This document shows, piece by piece, positions 1-7,244 of a stretch of 64,000 bases of DNA. The stretch spans positions 96,527 to 160,526 of the forward strand of contig CAJULQ010000005.1 in the NCBI GenBank assembly GCA_910587595.1, given 5' to 3'. The translations under genes and the position numbers were made by a program. The stretch comes from an uncultured Christensenellaceae bacterium. GTDB taxonomy: Bacteria; Bacillota; Clostridia; Christensenellales; Pumilibacteraceae. Below the pieces are notes generated by a model. That model was not told the DNA's origin. It did not search any database and saw only the letters and a program-made list of their open reading frames with translations. The stretch's first letter is position 1, and each line of letters opens with the position of its first letter.

Positions 1-999
1 ATCGACGAGGCGCAGTATATCAAAAATCCCGAAACCAAAAACGCGCGCGCCGTGAAAATGCTGTCGGCCAAACACCGCTTTGCGCTCACGGGCACGCCCG
101 TGGAAAACAGCTTGGCGGAGCTTTGGAGCATTTTCGATTTTCTCATGCCGGGCTACCTGTTCTCTTACCGAAAGTTTCGCGACGGTTTGGAAACGGCCGT
201 GGTGCGAGGCGACGACGACGCGTCCAAACGTTTGGGGCGCATGATAAAGCCCTTTGTGTTGCGGCGGCTCAAAGCCAACGTGCTCAAAGAACTGCCCCCC
301 AAAATGGAGAGCGACGTGCTCTGTCCGCTCGAAGAGGAACAACGCGCGCTGTATGCGGCCAACTTGCAGTCGGTGCGCGACAGCGTGCAAGCGGCGGGGC
401 AAACGGTGAACAAGGTGGCCGTGCTCGGCATGCTCACCAAGCTTAGACAGATCTGTTGCGAACCCCGCCTCGTGCACCCCGACTATAACGGCAATTCGTC
501 TAAGTTGGCGGCTTGTTTGGAATTGGTGCGTTCGGCTACCGACGGCGGGCACAAAGTGCTTGTTTTCAGCCAGTTCACCTCTATGCTCGATATTTTGCGC
601 GCCCGTTTGCTCGAAGAGGGGATCACGCACTATCTTCTCAAAGGCGACACCCCCAAGGTGGAGCGCATGAAGTTGGTGTCCCGTTTTAACGAGGACGCCA
701 CGCAAGTGTTTCTCATCTCGCTCAAAGCGGGCGGCACGGGGCTCAATCTGACCGGCGCCGACGTGGTGATACATTACGATCCTTGGTGGAACGAATCGGT
801 GATGCACCAAGCCACCGATCGCGCGTATCGTATCGGGCAAGACAAATCGGTGCAAGTGTATAAGCTTATCATGCAAGACAGCGTGGAACAGCGCATCATA
901 AAACTGCAAGAAAAAAAGACGGCGCTGTCGGACATCGTTTTGAACGCGGCGGGCACGTCGCACATGAAAGTCCGAGAAATCATGCAATTGTTGCAGTAA
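1..999 (+). CDS. SNF2-family DEAD-like helicase, C-terminal part (5' truncated by window)
   Basis: The reading frame is open from base 1, so the gene begins upstream of the window. The visible part opens with a Walker B/DEAQ-type motif (IDEAQYIKN). It is followed by the SNF2 signature ALTGTPVENS, the helicase C-terminal domain (VLVFSQFTSMLDIL), motif V (SLKAGGTGLNLTGAD) and motif VI (QATDRAYRIGQ). This layout is typical of bacterial SNF2/RapA-like ATP-dependent DNA translocases, usually 900-1100 residues long. The substrate cannot be told from this half. Its stop is 28 bases before the thioredoxin reductase start, so the two may be co-transcribed. Confidence 0.9.
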   Translation: MDEAQYIKNPETKNARAVKMLSAKHRFALTGTPVENSLAELWSIFDFLMPGYLFSYRKFRDGLETAVVRGDDDASKRLGRMIKPFVLRRLKANVLKELPPKMESDVLCPLEEEQRALYAANLQSVRDSVQAAGQTVNKVAVLGMLTKLRQICCEPRLVHPDYNGNSSKLAACLELVRSATDGGHKVLVFSQFTSMLDILRARLLEEGITHYLLKGDTPKVERMKLVSRFNEDATQVFLISLKAGGTGLNLTGADVVIHYDPWWNESVMHQATDRAYRIGQDKSVQVYKLIMQDSVEQRIIKLQEKKTALSDIVLNAAGTSHMKVREIMQLLQ

Positions 1000-1027
1000 G
1001 GCGGGGCATACTGTTAAGGTGGATACT

Positions 1028-1921
1028 ATGACGGAACAAATATATGACGTGGTGATCGCGGGCGGCGGCCCCGCGGGATTGAGCGCGGCCGTTTACGCGG
1101 CGCGCAGCGGCGTGCGCACGGTCGTTTTGGAGGCGCTCGTAACGGGCGGCGTGGCGGCGGCCACGCCCACGGTGGAAAACTACCCCGGTTTTACGGGCGG
1201 CGCGGGGTTCGAGCTTTCGCAGATCATGACGACGCAAGCCGAGCAAGCGGGCGCGGAAATACGGTATGGCAAGGCGGAAAAGATCGAGGACGGCGAGATC
1301 AAAAAAATCACGCTTTCTTCGGGCGAAACGCTGTTTGCGCACGCGCTCGTTTTGGCGCTCGGCAACGAGCCGCGCAAGTTGGGCGTGGCGGGCGAAAACG
1401 AATTGTTGGGCGCGGGGCTGAGTTATTGCGCCACATGCGACGGCAACTTCTTTCGCGGCAAAACGGTGGCGGTGGTGGGCGGCGGAGAACATGCCGCGGC
1501 CGACGCCGCGTATTTGGCGCCCCTCGCCCAAAAAGTGTATCGGTTGCACCGCGGCAAACTGCCCCCGTCGGCAGAGGCGGAATGCTTGGAAAACGTGCGA
1601 ATACAGTCGCTGATCGGCCGGCCGTTGCAAGCCGTAACGCTGTTTGACGGCGCGCAAACGCGCACGCTGCAGATAGACGGGTTGTTCGTTTCTTTGGGCT
1701 ACACGCCCGCCGTAGGGCTTGTAAAGGGGCTTGTGGAAACGGACGAGGCGGGATATATCTTGTGCGACGAGCAAATGCGCACTTCGCGCGAGGGGATCTT
1801 CGCGGCGGGCGACGCGCGAAAAAAGCCGCTTAGGCAGATCGTGACCGCCGCCGCGGACGGCGCGATCGCGGGGCAGTTCGCCGCCGTGTACGCGCGCCGT
1901 CGCCGTGCGGGCAAGGCATGA
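1028..1921 (+). CDS. trxB: Thioredoxin reductase-like FAD/NAD(P)H oxidoreductase
   Basis: A 297-residue flavoprotein expected to pass electrons from NAD(P)H through FAD to a redox-active disulfide. It has an N-terminal FAD Rossmann motif GGGPAG (residues 12-17), the active-site pair CATC (C134 and C137) and a second nucleotide-binding glycine motif near residues 147-155. The C-terminal motif around AAGDAR closes the FAD site. The ATG at 1028 is preferred over an in-frame GTG at 1019 because AAGGTGG lies just ahead of it. No thioredoxin gene is adjacent, so the partner is unknown; it could serve another thioredoxin-like protein. Confidence 0.88.
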   Translation: MTEQIYDVVIAGGGPAGLSAAVYAARSGVRTVVLEALVTGGVAAATPTVENYPGFTGGAGFELSQIMTTQAEQAGAEIRYGKAEKIEDGEIKKITLSSGETLFAHALVLALGNEPRKLGVAGENELLGAGLSYCATCDGNFFRGKTVAVVGGGEHAAADAAYLAPLAQKVYRLHRGKLPPSAEAECLENVRIQSLIGRPLQAVTLFDGAQTRTLQIDGLFVSLGYTPAVGLVKGLVETDEAGYILCDEQMRTSREGIFAAGDARKKPLRQIVTAAADGAIAGQFAAVYARRRRAGKA

Positions 1922-1963
1922 AAACGGTTTGCAAATTTTTTTACAAATGCCCGTGCAATTTAG

Positions 1964-1992
1964 GTGCATTTTGCGGCGCGGTGTGATATAAT
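1964..1992 (+). promoter_or_regulatory. Promoter of the corA leader
   Basis: Extended -10 element TGaTATAAT (TATAAT at 1987-1992). The -35 region is weak, which fits an extended -10 promoter. Transcription would start near 2000 and leave a leader of about 165 nt before corA. Confidence 0.6.
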
Positions 1993-2022
1993 GGTAGTAA
2001 CGAAAAACGGGAGGGCAAAAAA

Positions 2023-2088
2023 ATGGACGGCTATCCAAGTAGACGGCAGTATATTTGTTTCGCGCTCCCCGATCATGCGGATCGATAA
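2023..2088 (+). CDS. Putative 21-codon leader peptide upstream of corA
   Basis: A short open frame beginning MDGYPSRRQY and ending at TAA 2086-2088. It has a strong Shine-Dalgarno sequence (GGGAGGG, about 2010-2016) six bases before its ATG. It lies entirely in the corA leader, between the promoter and a hairpin with a T-rich tail. No homologue is recognised. The strong SD and position suggest a translated leader that couples ribosome progress to corA expression; chance remains possible for so short a frame. Confidence 0.45.
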   Translation: MDGYPSRRQYICFALPDHADR

Positions 2089-2115
2089 ATTTTGCATGCC
2101 TTTTGCGGCGGCGCG

Positions 2116-2149
2116 AGCGAATACAACCGTTCGGGTCGCTTATTTTTTT
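2116..2149 (+). promoter_or_regulatory. Attenuator-like hairpin before corA
   Basis: AGCGA (2116-2120) can pair with TCGCT (2136-2140), directly followed by TATTTTTTTA. An alternative CGAA/TTCG pairing overlaps the same arms. A short stem with a T-run between a small translated frame and corA fits a weak intrinsic terminator used for attenuation, but the stem is short. Confidence 0.4.
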
Positions 2150-2166
2150 ACGCAGGAGGTGCGCTG

Positions 2167-3108
2167 ATGTTAGATGTTTACACGATGCCCGCGCAGAGCA
2201 GATCGCTCAAAAAATTAGACGCTATCGAAAGCGGGGCATGGATCAATCTGGAAAATCCGTCGGATAAAGAATTGGAAGAAGTGGCGCGCGTCACGGGCGT
2301 GGGCGAAGATATGTTAAAGGCCGCGCTGGACGAAGAGGAACGCGCGCGTATCGAAACGGACGGCGCCAACACGCTGATCATCGTGGACATACCCATTATT
2401 GACGACAGTCAAGATTGGTATGTGTATTCCACGTTGCCGCTCGCCGTCATCACGGCGGGGTCGTATTTTATCACGGTGTGTTTGCGCGATACCACCGTTT
2501 TGAGCGATTTTCTCAAAGGGCGGGTGCGCAACTTCGATGCCAACAAGCGCACGCGGTTTATCTATCAGATCTTGTATGTAAACGCCATTAAGTTTTTGCA
2601 TTGCTTAAAGCAGATAGACCGCACCAGCAACCGCGTGCAACAGTCGTTGCACCGCTCCATGAAAAACAAGGAACTCATTCAGTTGCTCGATCTCGAAAAA
2701 GCGCTCGTGTATTTTTCCACGTCGCTCAACGCCAATCAGATCGTGATAGACCGTTTGCAAGCCATGAACTCGGTGATCAAGCATTACGAAGAGGACAACG
2801 ACATCTTAGACGACGCCATCATCGAGAACAAGCAAGCCATAGAAATGGCCACGATCTACCGCGACATCATGTCGGGCACCATGGACGCGTTCGCCAGCGT
2901 GATCAGCAACAACCAAAACATCGTGATGAAGTTTTTGGCGGCCATCACCATTATCCTCACCATTCCCACCATTGTGGCGTCGCTGTGGGGCATGAACGTG
3001 GGCGTGCCGTTCGGCAACACCGTGTGGGGATTTTGGGCGGTGGTAGGCATCATCGTAGGCATAACCGTGCCCGTGTTGATCATAATGATAAAAAGGAAGA
3101 TGTTTTAG
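2167..3108 (+). CDS. corA: CorA-family divalent metal (Mg2+/Co2+) transporter
   Basis: A 313-residue membrane protein of the CorA/2-TM-GxN family. The long cytoplasmic N-terminal domain (about 1-250) ends in the helical stalk. TM1 (about 257-277) ends in the hallmark G275-M276-N277 pore-mouth motif, followed by TM2 (about 287-308) and a basic tail KRKMF. CorA pentamers import Mg2+. The ATG at 2167 is supported by AGGAGG a few bases upstream; a longer in-frame extension exists but would run through the hairpin. A putative leader peptide and attenuator precede it, and a Cys-rich protein starts 2 bases after its stop. Confidence 0.9.
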   Translation: MLDVYTMPAQSRSLKKLDAIESGAWINLENPSDKELEEVARVTGVGEDMLKAALDEEERARIETDGANTLIIVDIPIIDDSQDWYVYSTLPLAVITAGSYFITVCLRDTTVLSDFLKGRVRNFDANKRTRFIYQILYVNAIKFLHCLKQIDRTSNRVQQSLHRSMKNKELIQLLDLEKALVYFSTSLNANQIVIDRLQAMNSVIKHYEEDNDILDDAIIENKQAIEMATIYRDIMSGTMDAFASVISNNQNIVMKFLAAITIILTIPTIVASLWGMNVGVPFGNTVWGFWAVVGIIVGITVPVLIIMIKRKMF

Positions 3109-3110
3109 CT

Positions 3111-3311
3111 ATGGCGTTTTTGGAATTTATCTGTCCGCAATGCGGGCACCAAAGCGAAGAACTCGTAAAGGCCGACGGAAAGTATCCCGACTGCCCCGTA
3201 TGCGGCGCGCCGCTCAAACAAAAGCTGAGCGGCAAATGCTACACGAAATGCGCGGGCAAATCGGGGCACGCGTGCAGCGGCAATTGCTCGTGTTGCGGCG
3301 GCTGTAAGTAA
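3111..3311 (+). CDS. Small Cys-rich zinc-ribbon protein
   Basis: A 66-residue protein. The N-terminal half is a rubredoxin/zinc-ribbon type knuckle pair: CPQC (C8, C11) and CPVC (C28, C31). The C-terminal half carries seven more cysteines (43, 47, 55, 59, 61, 62, 65) and one histidine in a Gly/Lys-rich tail that resembles a metal-chelating tail. It begins 2 bases after corA and is probably translationally coupled to it. A role in metal handling is an inference from context and composition only. Confidence 0.75.
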   Translation: MAFLEFICPQCGHQSEELVKADGKYPDCPVCGAPLKQKLSGKCYTKCAGKSGHACSGNCSCCGGCK

Positions 3312-3328
3312 AAGGAGAACGCAAATAT

Positions 3329-3898
3329 ATGCAAAACTCGGTCATGCAAGCCATTCTCGGTCGGCGTTCGTGCCGTTCGTTTGCGCAAGACAAAGCGGTG
3401 CGCGAGCAAGACCTGCTTGCCGTGCTCGAGGCGGGCGCTTATGCGCCCAGCGCCATGAACACGCAAAGCTGGCATTTCACCGCCGTTACCAACGGGCAAA
3501 AACTGCAAGAGCTGAACGCGGCCATGCTGTCGCGCATGGACGACGCGGCGCGCGCACGGGCGGCCGGCCGCGCGGGCGACCGTCCCGTAAGTCCGTTTTA
3601 CAACGCGCCCGTGATGATCTTGGTGTCGCTCAAAAACGGCGGCAGTCCTTACCCCGAAGCCGATTGCGCGTGCGCGTTGGAAAATATGTTTTTGGCGGCT
3701 GCTTCGCTGGGGTTGGGCACGTGTTGGATCAACCAACTGCGCGGCGCCACCACCGCCGACCCGCACGCGGGCGAAGTGCTCCGCGCGTTGGGCGTGCCCG
3801 ATGGCTACACCATTCACGGCTGTTGCGCGCTCGGTTACGCAGACAAAGAAAGCCCCGCCAAAGAAAGAGCGGCGGGCGTTGTGAATATCGTAAAATAA
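3329..3898 (+). CDS. Nitroreductase-family FMN oxidoreductase
   Basis: A 189-residue protein with the nitroreductase pattern: N-terminal RRSCRSF phosphate-contact motif (about 12-18), the APSAMNTQSWHF FMN-binding segment (about 39-50), and a central helix LENMFLAAASLGLGTCWI typical of the dimer interface. Such enzymes use FMN and NAD(P)H to reduce nitro compounds, quinones or enones; the native substrate is not predictable. An AAAGGAGA sequence precedes the ATG. It ends at a bidirectional terminator shared with the convergent fumarase genes. Confidence 0.87.
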   Translation: MQNSVMQAILGRRSCRSFAQDKAVREQDLLAVLEAGAYAPSAMNTQSWHFTAVTNGQKLQELNAAMLSRMDDAARARAAGRAGDRPVSPFYNAPVMILVSLKNGGSPYPEADCACALENMFLAAASLGLGTCWINQLRGATTADPHAGEVLRALGVPDGYTIHGCCALGYADKESPAKERAAGVVNIVK

Positions 3899-3925
3899 AA
3901 AAAGGGGGACGCCCCCTTTTTTGTT
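3895..3925. terminator. Bidirectional intrinsic terminator
   Basis: Perfect stem AAAAGGGGG-ACG-CCCCCTTTT with A-rich and T-rich flanks. It serves the nitroreductase on the plus strand and fumB on the minus strand. Confidence 0.85.
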
Positions 3926-3926
3926 T

Positions 3927-4454
3927 TTATTGCAAACAGCTGTTGCCCAGCGTGTCGGTGGCCACGAGCAGTTCCACGTCTTGTATGTACAGTTTGTGCA
4001 CCGCCTCGCAACCGAGGTCGGCATACGCAATGCATTCGCAAGACGTGATCTTGTATTTATATAGCGCGCCCGCGCCGCCCACGGCCGCCAGATACACGGC
4101 GCCGTTTCGGCGTATGGCGTCGGTCACCGCTTGGCTGCGCTTGCCCTTGCCGATCATCACTTTAAGGCCGGCGTCCAACAGAGCGGGGGTGTAATCGTCC
4201 ATGCGCGACGAGGTGGTGGGGCCGCAACTGCCGATCACTTCGCCCGCCACGGTGGGGGTGGGGCCGCAGTAGTATACGGCGGCGTTTTGTATGGGCAGAG
4301 GCAGCGGCGCATTATCGGCAAGACAGGCGGCAAAACGTTTGTGCGCCGCGTCGCGCGCCGTGTATACCACGCCCGAAAGGCGCACGATCTCGCCGCAACG
4401 CAACGAGCGGATCTCCTCTTGAGAAAAGGGCAACGTAAACGATCGTATTTGCAT
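3927..4454 (-). CDS. fumB: Class I fumarate hydratase, beta subunit (C-terminal domain)
   Basis: A 175-residue protein matching the beta chain of two-subunit, oxygen-sensitive [4Fe-4S] fumarase/L-tartrate dehydratase. Typical segments are GEIVRLSGVVYTARDAAHKR near the N-terminus, YYCGPTP, and SCGPTTSSRMD in the middle. It provides the substrate-binding half of fumarase, interconverting fumarate and malate. It starts 12 bases after the alpha subunit with AAGGAGA before its ATG, so the two form an operon. L-tartrate dehydratase is the alternative, but the malic enzyme elsewhere in the window makes malate chemistry plausible. Confidence 0.88.
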   Translation of the reverse strand: MQIRSFTLPFSQEEIRSLRCGEIVRLSGVVYTARDAAHKRFAACLADNAPLPLPIQNAAVYYCGPTPTVAGEVIGSCGPTTSSRMDDYTPALLDAGLKVMIGKGKRSQAVTDAIRRNGAVYLAAVGGAGALYKYKITSCECIAYADLGCEAVHKLYIQDVELLVATDTLGNSCLQ

Positions 4455-4466
4455 ATCTTTATCTCC

Positions 4467-5288
4467 TTAAAACGCGGCCGTGAATTTGCGGTCGCTGTGG
4501 CATTGCACGGTTACGGCCACGGGCAACATGCCTATGTGGGTGGGCGCGCATTTCACGCACACTTCGAGCGCGGTGGTGGCCCCGCCCAAGCCTTGCGCGC
4601 CGATACCCGTGGCGTTCACCGCCGCCAATATCTCTTGTTCGAGCGCCCGTTCGTCGGGGCGTTTCGGCTCTTCATAAACAAGCGCCTTTTTGCTAAGCAG
4701 CGCGCACACGTCCATGGTGCCGCCGATGCCCACGCCCAAGATTAAGGGGGGGCACGGCGAGGAGCCGGCTTGCGTCACGCAGTCGATCACCGCGCGCACG
4801 ATGCCTTCTTTGCCCTTAGACGGGGTGAGCATATACACCTTGCTCATGTTTTCGCTGCCCGCGCCTTTGGCCATATACCGCACGGTGAGCTTGTCGCCCG
4901 CCACGATGTCGTAATGGATCACGGCGGGGGTGTTGGTGTGCGTGTTTAAGCGCGTTAGGGGATCGGCCACGCTCTTGCGCGCCGTTTCGTAGCCGCGCGC
5001 CACGGCGGCGTTGAGCGTGTCGGTCAAATTACCCGAAACGTGCAAGTCTTGCCCCACGTCTACGAACAGCAAGGCTTGTCCGCAATCTTGGCAAGCATAC
5101 GAGCCGTCGCGCGCGGCGATCTCGTTGTTCTCCAATATCTGGGCGAGCGCCCACGCGCACAGCGCCGACGTTTCGCGTTTGTGCGCGTCGCGCAAATGTC
5201 GGCACGTGCGCTCGTCCACGTGCGTGAGCGCGTGCTTTATTTTTTCCGAAAGGGGCATAATAAGGCTGTCGGCTTGCAATGTTCTCAT
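4467..5288 (-). CDS. fumA: Class I fumarate hydratase, alpha subunit
   Basis: A 273-residue protein matching the alpha chain of [4Fe-4S] hydro-lyases. It has the cysteine-bearing CQDCG segment (C66, C69), the central SENMSKVYMLTPSKG stretch, a second cysteine region (SSPCPP) and the GIGGTMD loop. These cysteines probably ligate the cluster. In relatives I recall the first motif as CQDTG, so the second Cys here is unusual. A seven-C run lies in the coding strand at 4746-4752. GGGAG precedes the ATG. The promoter is TTTACA-17-TATACT just upstream. Confidence 0.88.
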   Translation of the reverse strand: MRTLQADSLIMPLSEKIKHALTHVDERTCRHLRDAHKRETSALCAWALAQILENNEIAARDGSYACQDCGQALLFVDVGQDLHVSGNLTDTLNAAVARGYETARKSVADPLTRLNTHTNTPAVIHYDIVAGDKLTVRYMAKGAGSENMSKVYMLTPSKGKEGIVRAVIDCVTQAGSSPCPPLILGVGIGGTMDVCALLSKKALVYEEPKRPDERALEQEILAAVNATGIGAQGLGGATTALEVCVKCAPTHIGMLPVAVTVQCHSDRKFTAAF

Positions 5289-5318
5289 GGTAGGCTCCCG
5301 AATGTACGTGATATTCTA

Positions 5319-5347
5319 AGTATATCACAAAACATTTAGCGTGTAAA
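5319..5347 (-). promoter_or_regulatory. Promoter of fumAB
   Basis: On the minus strand, TTTACA (5347-5342), a 17-base spacer and TATACT (5324-5319). It lies in the 99-bp divergent gap shared with walJ. Confidence 0.7.
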
Positions 5348-5352
5348 ACCAT

Positions 5353-5381
5353 TTGCAATTATCGGCGGAATAAAGTATAAT
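5353..5381 (+). promoter_or_regulatory. Promoter of walJ, apparently leaderless
   Basis: TTGCAA (5353-5358), 17-base spacer, TATAAT (5376-5381). Only six bases (AGGGGC) separate the -10 box from the ATG, so the expected start of transcription falls on the start codon. Confidence 0.65.
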
Positions 5382-5387
5382 AGGGGC

Positions 5388-6170
5388 ATGGGTCTTAAGA
5401 TTTGCAATCTGTTTTCGGGCAGTACCGGAAACAGCACCTATGTGGCGAGCGCCAACACCCAACTATTGATAGACGCGGGCGTTTCGGCGGGGCGTATCGA
5501 AAAGGCGGTGAAGGTGTTGCGCGGCGATTGCCAAAACATGGCGGTGCTCGTAACGCACCGCCACAGCGACCATATCGCGGGGCTGTCGGTGCTGGCGGGC
5601 AAATATCCCGCCATGCGCGTGTACGCGCACGAACGGGTGGCGCCCGATCTTGTAAAAAACGGCTTGCCGCAAAGCCGCGTGCAAACGTTTGCCGACGCCG
5701 ATTTTTATGTGGGCGATATCACCGTTTCGCCGCTACGGCTCAGCCACGACGTGTTTTGCGTGGGGTTCGGCTTGCATTGCGGCGGCAAAAAAATAACGTA
5801 TGTTACCGATACGGGCTTTTTGCCCGACAACGTGTTGCGGTTTGCGTCCGACAGCGATTTGGTGCTTATCGAGAGCAACCATTCGCCCGAACTTTTGATG
5901 GCCAACCGCAGTTATTTTTACCCGCTCAAACAGCGCATACTGAGCATGCGCGGACACCTAAGTAACGAAGATTGCGCGGCGGCGGTAACGGCGCTTGCCC
6001 GTAACGGCGTAAAGCATTTTATCTTGGCGCATTTGAGCAAGGAAAACAACTATCCCGAATTGGCGTATTCGGTGTGCCGCGCCGCGCTTGCGCGCGCGGG
6101 ACTAACGAACGACGTGGGGTTGGAAGTGGCATGTGCCGACCGTTTGGGCGGCCTTATGGAAATCGTGTAA
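5388..6170 (+). CDS. walJ: WalJ/YycJ-like MBL-fold metallohydrolase
   Basis: A 260-residue metallo-beta-lactamase fold protein. The zinc motif HRHSDH spans residues 57-62, with a downstream TDTGFLPDN and SNHSPELL and a late His in ILAHLSKENN, as in the YycJ/WalJ family. In Bacillota WalJ sits in the walRK operon and affects cell division and DNA processing; its exact substrate is not settled. Here no walRK genes are present, but rlmH follows three genes later, which preserves part of the usual walJ-rlmH neighbourhood. Confidence 0.85.
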   Translation: MGLKICNLFSGSTGNSTYVASANTQLLIDAGVSAGRIEKAVKVLRGDCQNMAVLVTHRHSDHIAGLSVLAGKYPAMRVYAHERVAPDLVKNGLPQSRVQTFADADFYVGDITVSPLRLSHDVFCVGFGLHCGGKKITYVTDTGFLPDNVLRFASDSDLVLIESNHSPELLMANRSYFYPLKQRILSMRGHLSNEDCAAAVTALARNGVKHFILAHLSKENNYPELAYSVCRAALARAGLTNDVGLEVACADRLGGLMEIV

Positions 6171-6185
6171 AAAAGAGGGCGGCCT

Positions 6186-7229
6186 ATGCAAAACGGCAGA
6201 GAACAATTCAAACCCGTGCGAAACGTGCGCTATCCGGACGGCGTCACCGTGTTTTTGTTTGCCATTGTGGCCAACTTGGCGGCGCAACTTATCGTGGGCG
6301 TGGCGGCGGAGTGCGGCGCCGTGGTAACGGGTAATGCGAATTTTGCCAAAAACGACTATTTTCAACTCATTGCCATGCTCTCGTTGCAACTTGCGTTCGT
6401 GGCGGTGCCTTTGGTGTATTACGGCGTTGTGAAAAAAGCGACGCCTTGCTTGCGTTTCGGATGGAAAAAACCGCGCCCCGCGTTGTCGCTTGCCTTTTTG
6501 TTGCCCGTGCTGTGCATCATAGGATTCATGTTGCCCGCCTTCTATTTCGTAACGGGTTTGGAAAGAATAGGGTATACGCTCAGCGAGGGCGTGCAACTGA
6601 ACACGGCGGGCAAGTGGGTGTTGGGCGTTATAGCCATTGTGGTGATCGCGCCGTGCGTGGAAGAGATCATCTTTCGCGGGTTTTTGCTCAACGGGCTTAT
6701 TGAGCACCATTCGCCCGTGAAAGCGGCGCTTTTGTCGGCCTTGGCCTTTTCGCTCATGCATATGAACCCCGAACAAACGGTGTATCAGTTTTGCTTGGGT
6801 TTCGTGTGCGCATTGGCCACCATGGCAAGCGGCAACTTGTTGGGCGGCGTAATCGTGCACATGTTCAGCAATTTGTTGGCGCTTTTGATCGACACGCCGT
6901 TCGGCAAGCCGTATAACGAGGCGTTTGCCTTTTTGACCAAAACGCCGTGGGGCGCGGTGCTCACCACCGTGTTGGCAGCGGCGGCGTGCGGCGTAGCCAT
7001 TTGGTTTGTTTGCGCGGCTATACGAAAATACAGCCGCCCGCGCCAAACCCCTTCGCATGCGGTCGATTTGCCCGACGAAAAGGGCGAAGAGCCTATGTCG
7101 GAGGAAAACGCGCAAAAGGCGGCGGCGCAAAAAATCGCCGAAAAGAAAACGGGACGCATAATGTACATTGCGGGCATCGGGCTGTGCACGGTGCTGTGGG
7201 TGTTCGTGTTTGCCGCGGGCATGATGTGA
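6186..7229 (+). CDS. CPBP-family intramembrane glutamic protease (first of two)
   Basis: A 347-residue multi-pass protein of the CAAX-protease/bacteriocin-processing (CPBP, Abi) family. The diagnostic motif EEIIFRG (E159, E160, R164) is followed by a second motif with H192 (SLMHMNPEQ) and a third HMFSNLLA. These residues form the active site of Rce1-like intramembrane proteases. After the core come a charged linker rich in Glu/Lys/Ala (about 285-325) and a final TM segment. It starts 15 bases after walJ. The substrate is unknown. Confidence 0.85.
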   Translation: MQNGREQFKPVRNVRYPDGVTVFLFAIVANLAAQLIVGVAAECGAVVTGNANFAKNDYFQLIAMLSLQLAFVAVPLVYYGVVKKATPCLRFGWKKPRPALSLAFLLPVLCIIGFMLPAFYFVTGLERIGYTLSEGVQLNTAGKWVLGVIAIVVIAPCVEEIIFRGFLLNGLIEHHSPVKAALLSALAFSLMHMNPEQTVYQFCLGFVCALATMASGNLLGGVIVHMFSNLLALLIDTPFGKPYNEAFAFLTKTPWGAVLTTVLAAAACGVAIWFVCAAIRKYSRPRQTPSHAVDLPDEKGEEPMSEENAQKAAAQKIAEKKTGRIMYIAGIGLCTVLWVFVFAAGMM

Positions 7230-7244
7230 TAAATAAGGAGAACT

